Below, piece by piece: positions 11,211 to 25,458 of a stretch of DNA of 64,000 nt. The first letter of the stretch is position 1. Every line of letters starts with the position of its first letter. This stretch comes from Amoebidium appalachense (taxonomy: Eukaryota > Ichthyosporea): NCBI GenBank assembly GCA_963693365.1, contig CAVNZM010000003.1, positions 5,518,001 through 5,582,000 on the forward strand. The letters run 5' to 3'. The notes beneath the pieces are model-generated. The model was not told the origin of the DNA. It worked only from the letters and a program-made list of their open reading frames with translations, and made no database searches. The position numbers and the translations under genes are program-made.

Positions 11211-11502
11211 GAGAGAGAGAGGGAAAGGGAGAGGGGGAGGGGGAGGGGGGAGGGGGAGGGGAGGGGGGGAGGGGGAGGGGGAGGGGGAGGGGGAGGGGAG
11301 GGGAGGGGGAGGGGGGGGGGGGAGGGGAGGGGGAGGGGGAGGGGGGGGAGAGGGGGAGAGGGAGAGGGAGAGGGAGAGGGGGGGGGGGGGGGGGGGGGAG
11401 GGGGGGGGGGAGGGGGAGGGGGAGGGGGGAGGGGGAGGGGGGGAGGGGGAGGGGGACGGGGAGGGGGACGGGAAGGGGGAGGGGGAGGGAGGGAGGGAGA
11501 GG

Positions 11503-11550
<48 letters not shown>
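11211..11550. repeat. Pure polypurine tract, GGGGGA/GA-rich (~340 bp)
   Basis: About 340 bases contain almost only purines on the plus strand (two isolated C in the GGGGAC units near 11456 and 11468): (GA)n at both edges and GGGGAG/GGGGGA units between. Mirror-symmetric polypurine is a classic substrate for triplex (H-DNA) structure. ORFs here are Gly/Arg/Glu or Pro/Ser/Leu artefacts. Confidence 0.9.
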
Positions 11551-11553
<3 letters not shown>

Positions 11554-11926
11554 ACGCAAAGTAAAGGAAACCTTGAAAAGGTAGGCCAGGACGTTGAGTG
11601 CTCACCTGCAAAGCTCTCACCTGCGTTTTCCAGCCCAGTGTGTAGACGGAAGACGAGGGTGTGGGCTGGGCTGGGCTGGTGGCCCAGAGTGGCCGGCTGG
11701 TCACAAAAACTGTATAGGAAAATAGGTTAGACTGTGTAGAAGCTGCTATATGAACTACGGGTGTGCCTATCCACTCTTGGGCCATCGGGAAATGTGGTGG
11801 ATATGATCCTACCGACGACTCTTTAACACCGCAGTTTTTACCTTATTAGGGGAATAATCAATGGTTTCGAGATAACTGCCAACACGAATATTCTTTCAAT
11901 CGAACACGTGTGTATGCGTGTGTGTG
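11551..11926. other. Unique spacer, no gene seen
   Basis: Contains a short GGGCT-type reiteration near 11664-11685 and no coding or RNA signal that I can support. Confidence 0.5.
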
Positions 11927-12429
<503 letters not shown>

Positions 12430-12438
<9 letters not shown>

Positions 12439-12936
12439 AGGGGCGGGATGCAGAGAGACGGTGAAAGAAAAAGGTAGAGGAGAGGGTAAGTCCACATATA
12501 GCACGATCCCCACAAGTAAAACCGCTTGTCTTTAACTGTATTCCCTTAATTGTGGATGGGTGCACCTGCTCTTGCACAAGTTGTGTTCATTTGTAGGTGT
12601 GTACGCGGTTGGTCATCATAACTAGCTCGTGCGTGCAGTACTGACTGACAATTTTTTAAGTAGAGGGGGGAAAAGGAACAAAACCCACTGTCCACCCATC
12701 TTCACTTTTTACAGCCCCGGCATGCGCCTGCCGTGTGGCTGTCTTTGGTCCACCGCTGAGGCCCAAAATGGCCGCTGACCTCCGCACCGTGGCTGCATGC
12801 ATCCCTTGCACATAATATTGGTCCAATCAGTGAGAGTCATTCGGGGGAAGATGTTAGAGCCGAACAAAGGGGGATAGCTCAGGTGCCACATGTAACCACA
12901 AGTATTTAGCTATTTGCCCCAGTTCCCGGCGTATGG

Positions 12937-12987
<51 letters not shown>

Positions 12988-13096
12988 CGGGCAGGGAAGG
13001 GAAAGGGTAGAAAACATAAGGGCGAGGGACAGGGAGGTGGCCTCCGTAGCAGGTGAGCAGTATGTAGAGGGGGTGTGGGGTCGGGCGTTTTTGGGG

Positions 13097-13130
<34 letters not shown>

Positions 13131-14885
13131 GGGGAGGGGAAGGGAGGGAGGGAGATCAAAATGAACTAATGAGAGAAACGAAGGGGTGATGGAAGCTATA
13201 GGAGAAGGGTGGGGGGGAGGGGGGAGGGGGGTAATGTGCTTACTCTTGCGCATGTTGCAACAAAAGAGGTGTGCCGGCTGAAAGTGGGACAGAAAGCTGC
13301 AACCCTCTGTCCAAACATGGTGTCTGTGGTGGTGGTGGTCATTAATGTTGGAGGAGATTTCGGGGGAAGAGGGGGGGAGGGGGGGGGGGATGCCAGGAAG
13401 AATGTCGGTTGTGGTCAAGGGGCCAAGTATTAAGGAAGACTAATGTAGGTAAATGACAAGGGTTCCAAAAATCCTGCACAGAAATACTGGGTCAGCAATA
13501 CCCAGCGGAGGAAAGGGGGCATGGAAACGGTCGTAAGTGGTGGATAAGGGGATCAAGGAGGAAGGGTAGTTGCTTATACATTTCGCAGAAGAACTTCTCC
13601 TGGTGTACTATGCGTCCTGGATATATTGTGGGTGCCTTGATCATAAAGAAGCGTTGGTGGGTTGGTGGGCTGGAAAAGCAGGGGGAAGACAAGGGGAGAA
13701 CCCGCATGCAATAAGGAGTACAAAGTGGGGGGAGGGGGGGAGGGGGGGGGGGGGAAGGCAGCGGCAGAGAGGGAGGCGAGGTGGTCATGTGAAGAGATAA
13801 TCGAATACCTAAATTTTCGACTCTAGTTGCCTGAGTCCTGGCAGGATTCTTAATAGGCAAGCAAATACACTTGTGTGAACGGTTGTCACCGCGGGGGACT
13901 CTTGCCGGTCCAGCTGTGTGTGTATTACTAACATCAAGGCCTCTGGATTCTACGTGTGTGCACAAAGGCCCATCAGCGTGCGTATATCAACATAAGTTTC
14001 TGTAGCTCTGTACGCATCATACGCGTGTCGAGGCTTGACGTGTGCTCTCTCTTTGATCACTGTGAAAGCTTTTCGCCTGAGCTCTTTTCGCCTGTGCATC
14101 AAGGCCTCCTAAATAGCACACCTTAGGAGGCCTTGCTGTGCATGCAGTATGCACGGCACACACGGTTTGCGCAAACACATTCTTCTAAGAAAGCACAAAA
14201 CGATTGGCCAGGCACACATCTGATGACGTCATCGCTGTCCCGTTTTCGCTTCCGGTTCACCCGGACCTGAGCGAGCTGCCCGGTGAAAAATCTTTGCACA
14301 TGCCCGTTAACGAATTATTCATTTGGAGTTGAGAATACAGCACCTGGTGTGCATGTGGAGAGAGGATGGTCGGTTCACGGTTGCTGGGGGATACGTGCAT
14401 GTGCACGTACAGGCATTTGTACATCATCCATGCACGCACGCCATTGCTGGCCATGTCATTGCCATGGGGGTTAACTCGGTTAATTTCTGGGATTGAGCCT
14501 TTCTTCCTCTCCCCCCCCCCCCCCCCCCCCCCTCCCCCTTCCCTCTCTCTCGCTTCCCCTGACGGAGAACCCTTTTAACACCAATCCAGCCTACCAGCCC
14601 CTTATAGAATAATGAGGGGGAAGAGGAAAGAGACGGTGTAAGGAGAAGAGTTCGAAACATGAAGGCGCCAGGAAAATTTACATGGACGTAGATCCCTTTA
14701 TTGTGTAGGAAGATAGCCCACGCTGTAACCCCTCAATTTGCGGCGGTTGAAAGGCAGGATTTGTGATGTTTCATTGAGTAGGGCTGCGAGCTGCCGGCAC
14801 TGCTGCTCACTGAACACTATCGTCTCAACTGCTCCGGCAGCCTCATAATCACTGCGCAAAAGCAATGGATGTGGGTTATTGTTCC
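12430..14885. repeat. Segmental duplication, copy 2
   Basis: Sister of 6553-9390, same orientation and marker order. It keeps long G-runs at 12940-12987 and 13098-13129, and a single copy of the CGCAAACACATTCTTC...TGATGACGTCA segment (14170-14235) that is inverted-duplicated in copy 1. It ends at (CA)n near 14890, as copy 1 does at 9460. No gene is supportable inside. Confidence 0.75.
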
Positions 14886-15695
<810 letters not shown>

Positions 15696-15837
15696 ACGCA
15701 TAAATGATGGGAAACGTACGGGCTCAGACATTAGAAGGGCACAACAAAAACACACACACAAGCGAAAAAAACTGCAAGCATGAAACACATGAACAGAACC
15801 CATCAGCAGAAGGGGGGGGGGGGGGGGGGGGGGGGGG

Positions 15838-16157
15838 AGTAATCATACCTGTCTGTTACATGTCCTTGGTCGTAAAGCAACTTGAGCGAACTTACATACT
15901 GGCCTTTAACTGTAACCAAAATAGCAACAAATTTAGCTACTGTTCAAAACCCCCTACCTTCAACTGTAACTAACAATAGTCCCCCACCCACTCTCCCAAC
16001 ACATAGGTGTTCCTTCGGATTTCCATAAGGGGTAATACCTTTCAAGTTTACCTATTCCCGGATCCTGCACACATCTCCCATAAGTCTGCATGTTTGTGTG
16101 GATGGGTGGTGGGTGTGATGGGCAAGGAGCAAAGGGCAGGAAGAACCGGGAAGGGCG

Positions 16158-16158
<1 letters not shown>
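15838..16158. other. Unique spacer, no gene seen
   Basis: Ordinary-composition sequence. The only notable point is a repeated AACTGTAAC(C/T)AA motif at 15908 and 15962. No RNA or coding feature is supportable. Confidence 0.5.
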
Positions 16159-16252
<94 letters not shown>

Positions 16253-16308
16253 ACGGTGTGTGTGTGTGTGCTGGGGGGCGGCAGGGGGGGGGGGGGGGGG
16301 GGGGGGGT
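16159..16308. repeat. (TG)n followed by G-tract
   Basis: TG repeat 16160-16250, a CACGG interruption, a short TG tail and a G-run 16285-16307. Confidence 0.9.
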
Positions 16309-16735
16309 GGAGGAAGGGCTGTACCTAAAACTTATATGGAGAGTGCTGGACAAAAAATAGAGAGCGAAGAGGGGAGGGGGGGAGGGGGGCACTTGCCAAA
16401 CATAGGGGCACCTGGATTCAACGTGCAGACGTCTGGGATTGTCACAGACACATTGGTGGCAAGCTGGGTGGTCCAATTCATGAGCCACACCTGAAGAAAA
16501 GGGTTGGCGTTAAAGGCAGTTTTTCAAGGGATCCATCCGGGTCGGGTCAGACCTCAAAGAGCGTTTCTCCACTATAATTGGCGAGATGCGCATCGAATTA
16601 GCATGTTGGCCTGACCCGAAAGGGCCCATAAATTGGCCTTAAAGAACCACGATTAACGATTAAAGGTGAGCAGCTGCTGTAGTACATGGGCATCCAGGTG
16701 ACTAATAGTATTACTAAGGACGAGGGGGAGGGGTG
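16309..16735. other. Unique spacer, no gene seen
   Basis: No coding potential beyond short random frames. Nothing recognisable apart from a GGGTCGGGTCAG / CTGACCCGAAAGG near-inverted pair at 16539 and 16610. Confidence 0.45.
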
Positions 16736-16739
16736 GGAG

Positions 16740-16740
16740 G

Positions 16741-16776
<36 letters not shown>

Positions 16777-16905
16777 TGCATGCGTTAGAGGGTTGGAAAT
16801 ATATAGGCACCAGAGGACTACAGCAAAACGTCACAAAAATGAGAAACCCGAAATCAGGCAATGTAAGTTTGCAGGCAGAAGACACTTGAATAGAGCCCAT
16901 CATCT
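16740..16905. repeat. Dispersed G-headed repeat, best copy
   Basis: A G-run is followed by GCGTTAGAGGGTTGGAAATA, a CACCAGAGGACTACAGCAAA segment, and an end resembling CAGAAGACACTTGAATAGAG. The same blocks recur in order at 18521-18690 and 19743-19875. There is no coding capacity, and the family is unknown. Confidence 0.6.
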
Positions 16906-16961
16906 AAGCATTAAATGTGTGTACAAACGGAGAGGAGCCCGGGGGAGGAGGAGGAGGAGGA

Positions 16962-17006
<45 letters not shown>

Positions 17007-17393
17007 GAATCGTACGTATCTTTGGCACTCCGATACTTCGTAGACCCCAAATGCGTGATAGTCAATGGATATGCACACATAAGTACAAGATTTTCCGGAC
17101 CATGTGCGTTGTAAATTCGTGAAAGTCAATGGAAGTAAATACCTTCAACACAATCTTCCGGAATATCTGAAGTGTAAACTCGTGATATTCAATGTAAATA
17201 CACCCCAACACACAATCTTCCGAAATATCTGTATCGTAAATCCGTGAAAGTCAATAGATATAGACCCCTTCAACACACAAAATCTATCTGAGTCGAAAAT
17301 TCGTGATATCTTAATGGATATGCACACTTTCAATGAATGTACACACCTTCAGTACACGGTTTTCTGGCCTATCTGAATCGGCGCATATCCAAA
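16906..17393. repeat. Degenerate ~60-bp tandem repeat with G-tract
   Basis: A GGA-repeat and G-run (16946-17003) precede about five diverged units at 17035-17390. They share TCGTGAxAxTCAATGxAxAT, CCTTCAACACA and CTTCCGxAATATCTGxA blocks. No gene is present. Confidence 0.6.
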
Positions 17394-18520
<1,127 letters not shown>

Positions 18521-18690
18521 CAGGGGGGGGGGGGATGAAGCGATCAATGGGTTGGAAATATGGATGAGGAAGCATCAAAAAACAAAGAACAAACCTAAAG
18601 GGAAAAAGAAAGAAGAAAGAAAGGGGGAAAATCGTCCTGCAGGCAGAAGACACTTAAACAGAGCCCATTATCACGGAGGTTACTATCCCT
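18521..18690. repeat. Dispersed G-headed repeat, copy
   Basis: Same order as 16740-16905: short G-run, GGGTTGGAAATATGGATGAG, AAACAAAGAAC, then GCAGAAGACACTTAAACAGA and GCCCATTATC. Confidence 0.55.
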
Positions 18691-19070
18691 CAACAAACGA
18701 AAGTGTTTTGTTAAACCATTCTTTGTTTCAACAATCAATATGCAATTCAGTCGGGAAATGATGTTTTGAATAACTCTTTCCTACTTCAACCATGCCAGTT
18801 TCCTTTTCACGAACTACCACTACTTCCATCCATATAGTCTCTCTTGATATTACTGTATGCCGCCCTGTTTACTACCCCGCTCTGCAAGTTGTGCAGACAC
18901 ACACATGCGGAAGGAGGATAAGGAGCATGGGGCAAAATTATGGATTGACAATTTGGGGCAACAAAGGGAGGAAGTGAGAGCATGGAATTCCGAAAGAAAA
19001 AAAACCATTGCAACAGGAACACCGGACAAATATAACGCCAAGAGGAGAAAGGAGGAAGGGGGGTGGCGGT
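18691..19070. other. Unique spacer, no gene seen
   Basis: AT-rich DNA with no supportable gene or RNA. Confidence 0.45.
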
Positions 19071-19300
19071 CGCGGTGGAGAGGGGGGGGGGGGGGGGGGG
19101 GGGGGAGGGGAGAGGGGGAGGGTGTAGATTGACTTACAGATAAACGCGAGCAAATTCATGAAGCACAACAAAATGTAATTTTTGGGCAAAGGCACACAAA
19201 GTGTATGCATTATAAGCAGAGCTCAACCTTCGGGGAGGGGCAGAGAAAGGGTGTGTGTGTGGGGGGAGAGGGGGGGGGGGGGGGGGGGGGGGGGGGATAG
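19071..19300. repeat. G-tracts
   Basis: G-runs at 19081-19105 and 19271-19296 separated by unique AT-rich DNA. Confidence 0.8.
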
Positions 19301-19394
19301 ACGGACCCACCGGTGACGTGAACACTGCCAGTCACGTGAACACACTGGCTGCATACCACTGAACACCATTGTCCGGGCCGGGATTCTGAAATTA

Positions 19395-19615
19395 CAATAT
19401 TATAGATTAGCCAGATGATTGGTGGAATCACAAAACATAAACAATAAATTAGATGATTGGTGGAATCAAATATAAATTAGATAGATGATTGGTGGAATCA
19501 AAAAAATAAACAATAAAATAGACATGATTGGTGGAATCAAAAAACATAAATAAAATAGACAGATGATTGGTGGATTTAAAAAACATAAATAAAATAGATC
19601 GATGATTGGTGAATT
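19395..19615. repeat. AT-rich minisatellite, ~40-48-bp units
   Basis: About six imperfect tandem units share GATGATTGGTGGAATCAAA followed by AACATAAAxAAATAGA-type spacers. Each unit contains an ATTGG (inverted CCAAT) core. Confidence 0.8.
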
Positions 19616-19749
19616 CTATGACGAAAATAATAATGGAGGCAGAGGTGGTGGAGACTATGAAGAAAGTTACTTAGACAAATGACTGGTGGAAGATGGGGGG
19701 TAGGGGGGGGGGGGGGGGGGGGGGGGTGTACGGGTAGGGGTGGGTGGGT

Positions 19750-19784
<35 letters not shown>

Positions 19785-19904
19785 GATGTAGGCGTTAGAG
19801 GGTTGGAAATATGGTGGAGACACCAGAGGACAACAACAAAACGTCACAAAAGTGAAATACCCGAAATCAAACCGTTGAGTAAGTGTGCATAGGGTGTGTG
19901 TGTG

Positions 19905-19935
<31 letters not shown>

Positions 19936-20160
19936 AAAGAGCAAGCATAATTAATGGTTTAGAAACGAAAGGTGCAAGGCGTGAGAAAGGCACATTCATC
20001 TTCCATATCAAATGTCGAAACACAAACCAGAAACCACCAACAAACATCAAAGTAAAGAGAAATAGGGGCACGACACCAAATTTTGTTTCTAGACACACAT
20101 AGGGGCTATATTAGCATAGCCTTTGTTGGCAGGGGTACTTTTAAGGTGAAGATACCCACA
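19616..20160. repeat. G-tracts and dispersed repeat copies
   Basis: G-runs at 19700-19726, 19751-19783 and 19906-19935. A copy of the dispersed repeat at 19743-19875 is marked by GGCGTTAGAGGGTTGGAAAT and ACCAGAGGACAACAACAAAA. A weaker copy follows the third G-run. Confidence 0.65.
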
Positions 20161-20359
20161 TACCATCTTTTAACACCGGGGCTAAACTTAACCCCTTGCT
20201 GTGCAGGTCTGCACTGTGCAAGAGGTAGTGTGTCTCCCCCACCAGTAGCTCATTAGGCCGGCCTTCAATTTCACCCGCTGGCATGTAGCTGGGATAGCGT
20301 TCCTGTGCGTGTGTGGATCCGATAAAAAAAGGGGGGGGGTTGTGTAAATGCAGGTGTGC

Positions 20360-20430
<71 letters not shown>

Positions 20431-20580
20431 CTTAAGAGGAGGAGAAGGCCTGGATTGGGGAAGGGAAGGGGGGACGCGGGGAAAGGTGGGAGCATGGGGC
20501 GGAATGGGTATCGGTGTCGGTATTAAAATGTGTAGGGGTGGGGTGGAAGATACGTGTGTGTATATGTGTGTTGGGTGGGT

Positions 20581-20612
<32 letters not shown>

Positions 20613-20762
20613 GTAAGCTGAAGCAGAAAGGTGTGCCAAGTTTGGATCCGCGATTGCACCGGGGGGGGGTGGGGGGGGGGGGGGAGCGGTGCTCCCTTCC
20701 TTTCTTAGTTGTCTGCCTGTTGGGACTACGAGTATCCCCCCTCCCCCCCTCCCCCCCCCCCG

Positions 20763-20800
<38 letters not shown>

Positions 20801-20850
20801 ACACGCACACACACACACACACACACTGTCCCTTCTTCTTTCTCCCCTCT
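20161..20850. repeat. (TG)n, G-tracts and C-tract cluster
   Basis: TG repeat 20361-20427, G-runs at 20580-20610 and 20660-20684, then a switch to long C-rich DNA at 20736-20800 followed by (CA)n 20801-20826. There is no gene. Confidence 0.85.
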
Positions 20851-21295
20851 CCAGGGCGGGACCGTCTAAATGCACATGATGTTGGTAGTGACATAAAAAC
20901 TAAACTTAGTGGGTTTGGAAAAGAACTATGATAGAACAAAATACTAGTACCCCCCCCCCCCCCCCTCCCCCCATCACCCTCAATCATTCCCCCTCCCCCC
21001 CCCCCCCCCCCCCCTTCCCCCCCTCCGCTCCCCATCCAACCCCCACCCTACCCCATCCGACACACCCGCACCTAGCTCCCCACCCATTTCATTCCATCCA
21101 TTCCACCCCAACCCACCACCGTATGTCTTTTTAGGCATGGTTGCGCAGGTCGAAGCCTGCATATATATTCTAAATACCTTATGGCAGACCCAAAATTCAA
21201 GCAGCTCCTGCCAACTTTCAGATGGCAGCTGAAGTATTCGATTAAATTTCTTGAAGGGTCCAACAAGAAGATGGCGACACACGGCACAGTAGATC
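20851..21295. other. C-rich and unique spacer, no gene seen
   Basis: C-rich stretch 20951-21115, then unique DNA (21120-21290) with a short open frame that I do not consider supported. Confidence 0.45.
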
Positions 21296-21600
21296 TGTGT
21301 GTGTGGGTGTGGTTGTTGTATGTGTGTACGTGTATGTGTTGTGGGGTGTTATGTATGTATATATGGTCGTGATGTGTTATGTATTTGCCTGTTGTTATTG
21401 TGTGTGGATGTGTATGTATGTTGTTGTTGTGTCTTTTGTATGTGTATATTGTTGTTGTGTGTTATGCATGTGTATGTTGTTGTGTGTTATTTATGTGTAT
21501 GTGGTTGTGATGTGTTATGTACATTTGTGTGATTGTTGTGCGTTATGGTTGTGTATGTCGTTATATGTGTTATGTATGTGTATCTCAGTATTTGGAACAA
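21296..21600. repeat. Degenerate TGTTATGTATGTG-type repeat
   Basis: About 300 bases are built from variants of GTGTTATGTATGTGTATGTTG. The Cys/Val/Tyr-rich ORFs in it are artefacts. Confidence 0.8.
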
Positions 21601-21633
21601 AAGAAGTGTGTTTGTGTGAGTGTTTGGGGGGAA

Positions 21634-21664
<31 letters not shown>

Positions 21665-21871
21665 GGGGGGAGGTCAATATGTGGACATAAGGTGAAGAAA
21701 CACATCCCTTGTCAATTCATGCACATGTGTGAGAGTATGTTCTTTGTACCCCTTCCCCCACTCCCCCCACCCCCCACCTAATCCCTCCCACCACACCTCT
21801 TCCCAGCACTGTTAACCAAAAACCTTAACCCTTGTTAGCTATCCCCTCCCATCCCCACCTCCCCCCCTCTA

Positions 21872-21919
<48 letters not shown>

Positions 21920-22600
21920 ACACACACACACATAAACACACACACACTACACCCAACTCTTCGTCCGTGGTAGGTAGGAGATGTGCCTATTAACAAGCCC
22001 TCTCCTCTCTCTCTCTCTCTCCCCCCCCCCCCCCCCTTCACGCCCCACCCCCACTCCCTCTCCCCCCCACTACTCCCCCCCCCCCCCCCCCCCCCCCCCA
22101 ACCTCCCCGCTCACTCCAACCACCACCACCACACAAACACATGCCGGCGCCTTTGATTCCCCCTGCGACACGCACACACGTGTGCACCCGCATGCACGCA
22201 CACACGCACGTCCGTGCATGTCCGCGTGTGTGTGTTTGCGCGCGCGCACACACACACACACCTCCAAAGTGCCTGCCTCTTTCAGTTTTCTGAAATCCTC
22301 CCCCTCGTCTTCCTTGATCTTTTCTTCCATCTTCCCCGTTAATACCAGGCACCCTTCTGTGGTGTTGTCCATTCGCCACGTCTGTAGGTGGTGGGTGCGT
22401 GTTTGGAAAAAGGGAGAAAATTATTCGTTGCATGTTTATGTCGTTTGTATGAGAAGAAATGAGTGACTTACAAAACGATAGGAATTGTAGCCGTAGAGAG
22501 GAGAAATTCAGAAAAGATTGTTCCACTAGACCAGGGCACCAACCCCCCTCCCCCCCTTTCCTCCCCCCCACCCCCACCCCCATCCCTCCCCCCCCTCCTC

Positions 22601-22650
<50 letters not shown>

Positions 22651-23065
22651 ACCACCACCACCACCACCACCACACCACCACCACCAATCCCTCCCCCAAA
22701 CACACACTCCTACTGCTCCTTGCCCCCTCTTCCCCTCCTCCCTCCCTAATCCCCTCCCGTTTCCCCCCCTCCCCCCCCCCCCCCCTCCCTCCCCAACCCC
22801 TCCCCTGCCCCCCTCCCCTTCCTTCCCCCTCCCCCCCTTCCCTGCCCCCTCCCCCCTCCCCCCCCCCCCCCCCCTCCCCCCCCCCCCAAAAAAAAATTAA
22901 ATCCCCTGCCTTCCCTAGCCCCCCTCCCCCCTCCCCCCTCCCCCCCCCCCCCCCCCCTCCTTCCGTCCCACCGAATTTCTTCTGCATTAGATTTCCAAAC
23001 CGCCAGTCGCACTTTACAAATCCAGTTCTCATTTCACCCTAGGAACAAATGCCCCCCCCCCCCCC

Positions 23066-23105
<40 letters not shown>

Positions 23106-23110
23106 CAACC
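21601..23110. repeat. G-tract then extended C-rich low-complexity region
   Basis: G-run 21637-21663, then C-dominated plus strand with homopolymers near 21873-21919, 22079-22099, 22602-22650 and 23064-23103, (ACC)n at 22650-22685 and (CA)n at 21920-21950 and 22245-22262. Unique DNA of about 200 bp at 22270-22530 shows no supportable gene. Confidence 0.85.
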
Positions 23111-23927
23111 ACCACCCAACCCGCCCACCCACGCACCCTTTCAACCTCCCTCTCAACCCCCCTACCTCCTTTGTTACGGCACACGGCAAGGGCACTATCG
23201 TCTGAGCCCCATCCTCCCCAACTACCAACTGCTTATACAGCAGACCTAGTTTAGGCAGTTTGTTTGCCTTATTAGGCAGGTTTAGGGTTATCTGGACATT
23301 GCCGAGAGATGGGAGGGTCTCACACACATAGTGTGTGGTGGTGCTTTGTTCTTCCATGTTTCCTTATCTTTGACCGAACGTGCCACTCAATGGAGGTCAG
23401 ATGTCTGAAGTGAGCAACACGAAAAAAAAAAAGAAAAAAAAAGGTGGCAAGAAAGAGAGTGATATGTCTTGTCGCTTCCTAGCCTTGGTTGTGTATGCAC
23501 ATAGCTCCCATAGGAAAGGCATTACATGTTCTTCCTTCGCGATCGTGCTAAAATGTAAGTTAAGTCGGAGCCGCTGACAGCAGTGAGCTCGAGGTGAAAG
23601 GAGCCTCCTGCCTCCCGTTTTCCCGGGATTTTGGTATACACCGATAAATAGAACAGTTGAAAATGCAAAACTGATTATTGGGTCACAACTTCCAACTTTT
23701 AATTTGTAAAAACCCCACTTTATGTAGTTCGATTTCCAAAAACCATGTAAAACCAATAAGAAGTGTCTGTTCTTTTTTTTGGCGCGAAAAAGTCTTTGTG
23801 ATAATCCGGCCGTCCCGGCACAAGACTGCAAGAGGAGCCTCAAGCACGCACTCAAGCACGCGTACGAAAGACGTGAAAGTTGATGGACACCAAAAAAAAA
23901 TGTGTTTACATGTGGGCTTTTAGAGTT
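23111..23927. other. Unique DNA, no gene seen
   Basis: Normal-complexity DNA with a partial inverted repeat near 23250-23275 (CCTAGTTTAGGCAG / TTAGGCAGG). I cannot support a coding region. Confidence 0.4.
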
Positions 23928-24362
23928 TCAGATGATGTCGCTTCCATTATTTGGCATCCTGTGCTCGACGGGATGCGAATATTTAGTTACTCTGCAAGAG
24001 CATCTTTGCTGCCAATCGTGAGGATGATAGTGCACGTCCGGTCCAAAACGATAAGGATACTTGGCCGTGATATCACTTGGCCATGGCGGTATCCATTGCG
24101 TGTCCTGAACCACATCCATCTTTCTCTGTCTCTGAACGTCGGCACAGTACCTCATGACGTCCCGATAAGTTCCATGTGTGTTTCTCGCCGCTTCCAACAA
24201 GGACTCATACGCATAGTATACGCACTGCGACCCCCCATGATCAAAAAACATCCGAACCACATCTTCCCTCGTTAATGTGTATGGACGGTGGATGGTTCGC
24301 CATCCCAAAATTCCCAACCTCTCGGCATCAAATGCTTTTCCTGTATACCCAGCTGTCATCAT
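23928..24362 (-). CDS. Hypothetical protein, possible exon or fragment
   Basis: A 144-residue frame of normal amino-acid composition (MMTAGYTGKAFDAERLG...), including LTREDVVRMFFDHGG and a Trp/His/Pro-rich patch WIPPWPSDITAKYPYRFGPD. I do not recognise a family. It is unlike the surrounding low-complexity ORFs in that no residue dominates. It has no clear TATA box or poly(A) signal, and could be an exon or relic of a larger gene. It is listed because composition favours coding. Confidence 0.3.
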   Translation of the reverse strand: MMTAGYTGKAFDAERLGILGWRTIHRPYTLTREDVVRMFFDHGGSQCVYYAYESLLEAARNTHGTYRDVMRYCADVQRQRKMDVVQDTQWIPPWPSDITAKYPYRFGPDVHYHPHDWQQRCSCRVTKYSHPVEHRMPNNGSDII

Positions 24363-24598
24363 TTCTCCACTGACAGCGAACCGACCAGACTACAGCATGA
24401 GCCACAGAACTTCTGGCAATGGCGGGCACTGGACCAGCCACATATAGTAATGATAGAACCCATACGCAAGTTTCAAGATAGATTTCCTGGAAATGATCTG
24501 CTTTCCTTCTGTCCGATCTTTCTTGTGGATTGCATAAAGTTTGCATTGGCGCTATAATAGAGTGCTCTGTTTTTACAGTTCGGCGATAGCGATAGCGA

Positions 24599-24718
24599 TA
24601 GCGATAGCATACCTAGCAGAAAGCACCCCATCTCGTCCGATCTGGGAAGTTAAACTGCTATGGGCGTGGTTAGTACTGCGGTGGGGGACCACGCGGGAAT
24701 ACCACGTGCTGTAATCTT
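24599..24718 (+). rRNA. 5S rRNA-like gene
   Basis: The sequence matches eukaryotic 5S rRNA through its conserved blocks: ATACC near position 11, CATCTCGTCCGATCTGGGAAG, the A-box-like AAGTTAAAC, GTGGTTAGTACTGCGGTGGG, GACCACGCGGGAATACCACG and GTGCTGTA near the 3' end. The expected length is about 120. TTTA follows, a weak Pol III terminator. The 5' end merges with a GCGATA microsatellite (from 24572), so the first ~8 bases and closing helix I are atypical. AGCGATAGC also recurs 3' of the gene (24737-24746). It may be a functional dispersed 5S copy, a pseudogene, or a 5S-derived SINE head. Confidence 0.75.
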
Positions 24719-25458
24719 TACAGCGTAAACCCCCATAGCGATAGCCGGATGAAATTCACCATATATGGCAATCTCGCCAAAAGTTATCGCCATTGCTACC
24801 GCCATGGATCCGGCGGTGGCATTGCTTCATTCTGATTGGTTGTCACACCGCGGGATTTCCCGATTGTTCTTCCAATGACATTTTCTATCACTATCGACAG
24901 TTCTCCAATATTAGAACAGAAAACGGTTTATACCCAGATGGCCAGATGGCCAGATCAAATTCAGTCTGTGAGCAGGGGGGGGGGATCCACCTGAAGTCAA
25001 AACAATCTGGCCATCTGGCCATGTGGCCATAGAATAGATTAGCATGTAAGGCACTGGCTGCCACCACTGGGGGCCGTGGTTCCGGCAGGAGGGGGGGCAC
25101 ACGTGCAGGGGAGGCAGGGGGTCGGGGGAGGCACACGTGCACAGGAGGCTGGGGAGAGTGGGGGAACCATCCCCCATGTATGGCTGAGTTAAGACCATTT
25201 GTTCATGTAGCACGATCTTCTAGCATGCACGTGTTGGAATGCCACCACTGGGGGGCCTGGTTCCGGCAGGCAGGGGGGCAGGGGGGCCACCCAGTGTGTG
25301 GGTGTGCATGTGGCAGGGGAGCAGGGGGGCAGGGGAGCAGGGGAGCAGGGGAGCTGGGGGGACTGGGGGGCTGGGGAGCAGGGGGGCTGGGGAGACTGGC
25401 ATGCCACTCACGGGGAGGATAGTGTATGTTGGCACGTGTGGGTGTGTGGGTGGTTTTT
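24719..25458. other. Spacer with short direct and inverted repeats
   Basis: No gene is supportable. There is an inverted pair CAGATGGCCAGATGGCCAGA (24939) / TCTGGCCATCTGGCCA (25001), and a direct repeat GCCACCACTGGGGG plus TGGTTCCGGCAGG at 25059 and 25241. GGGGAGCAG-type reiteration runs over 25310-25395. A CCAAT-type box (GATTGGTTG) lies at 24834. Confidence 0.6.
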
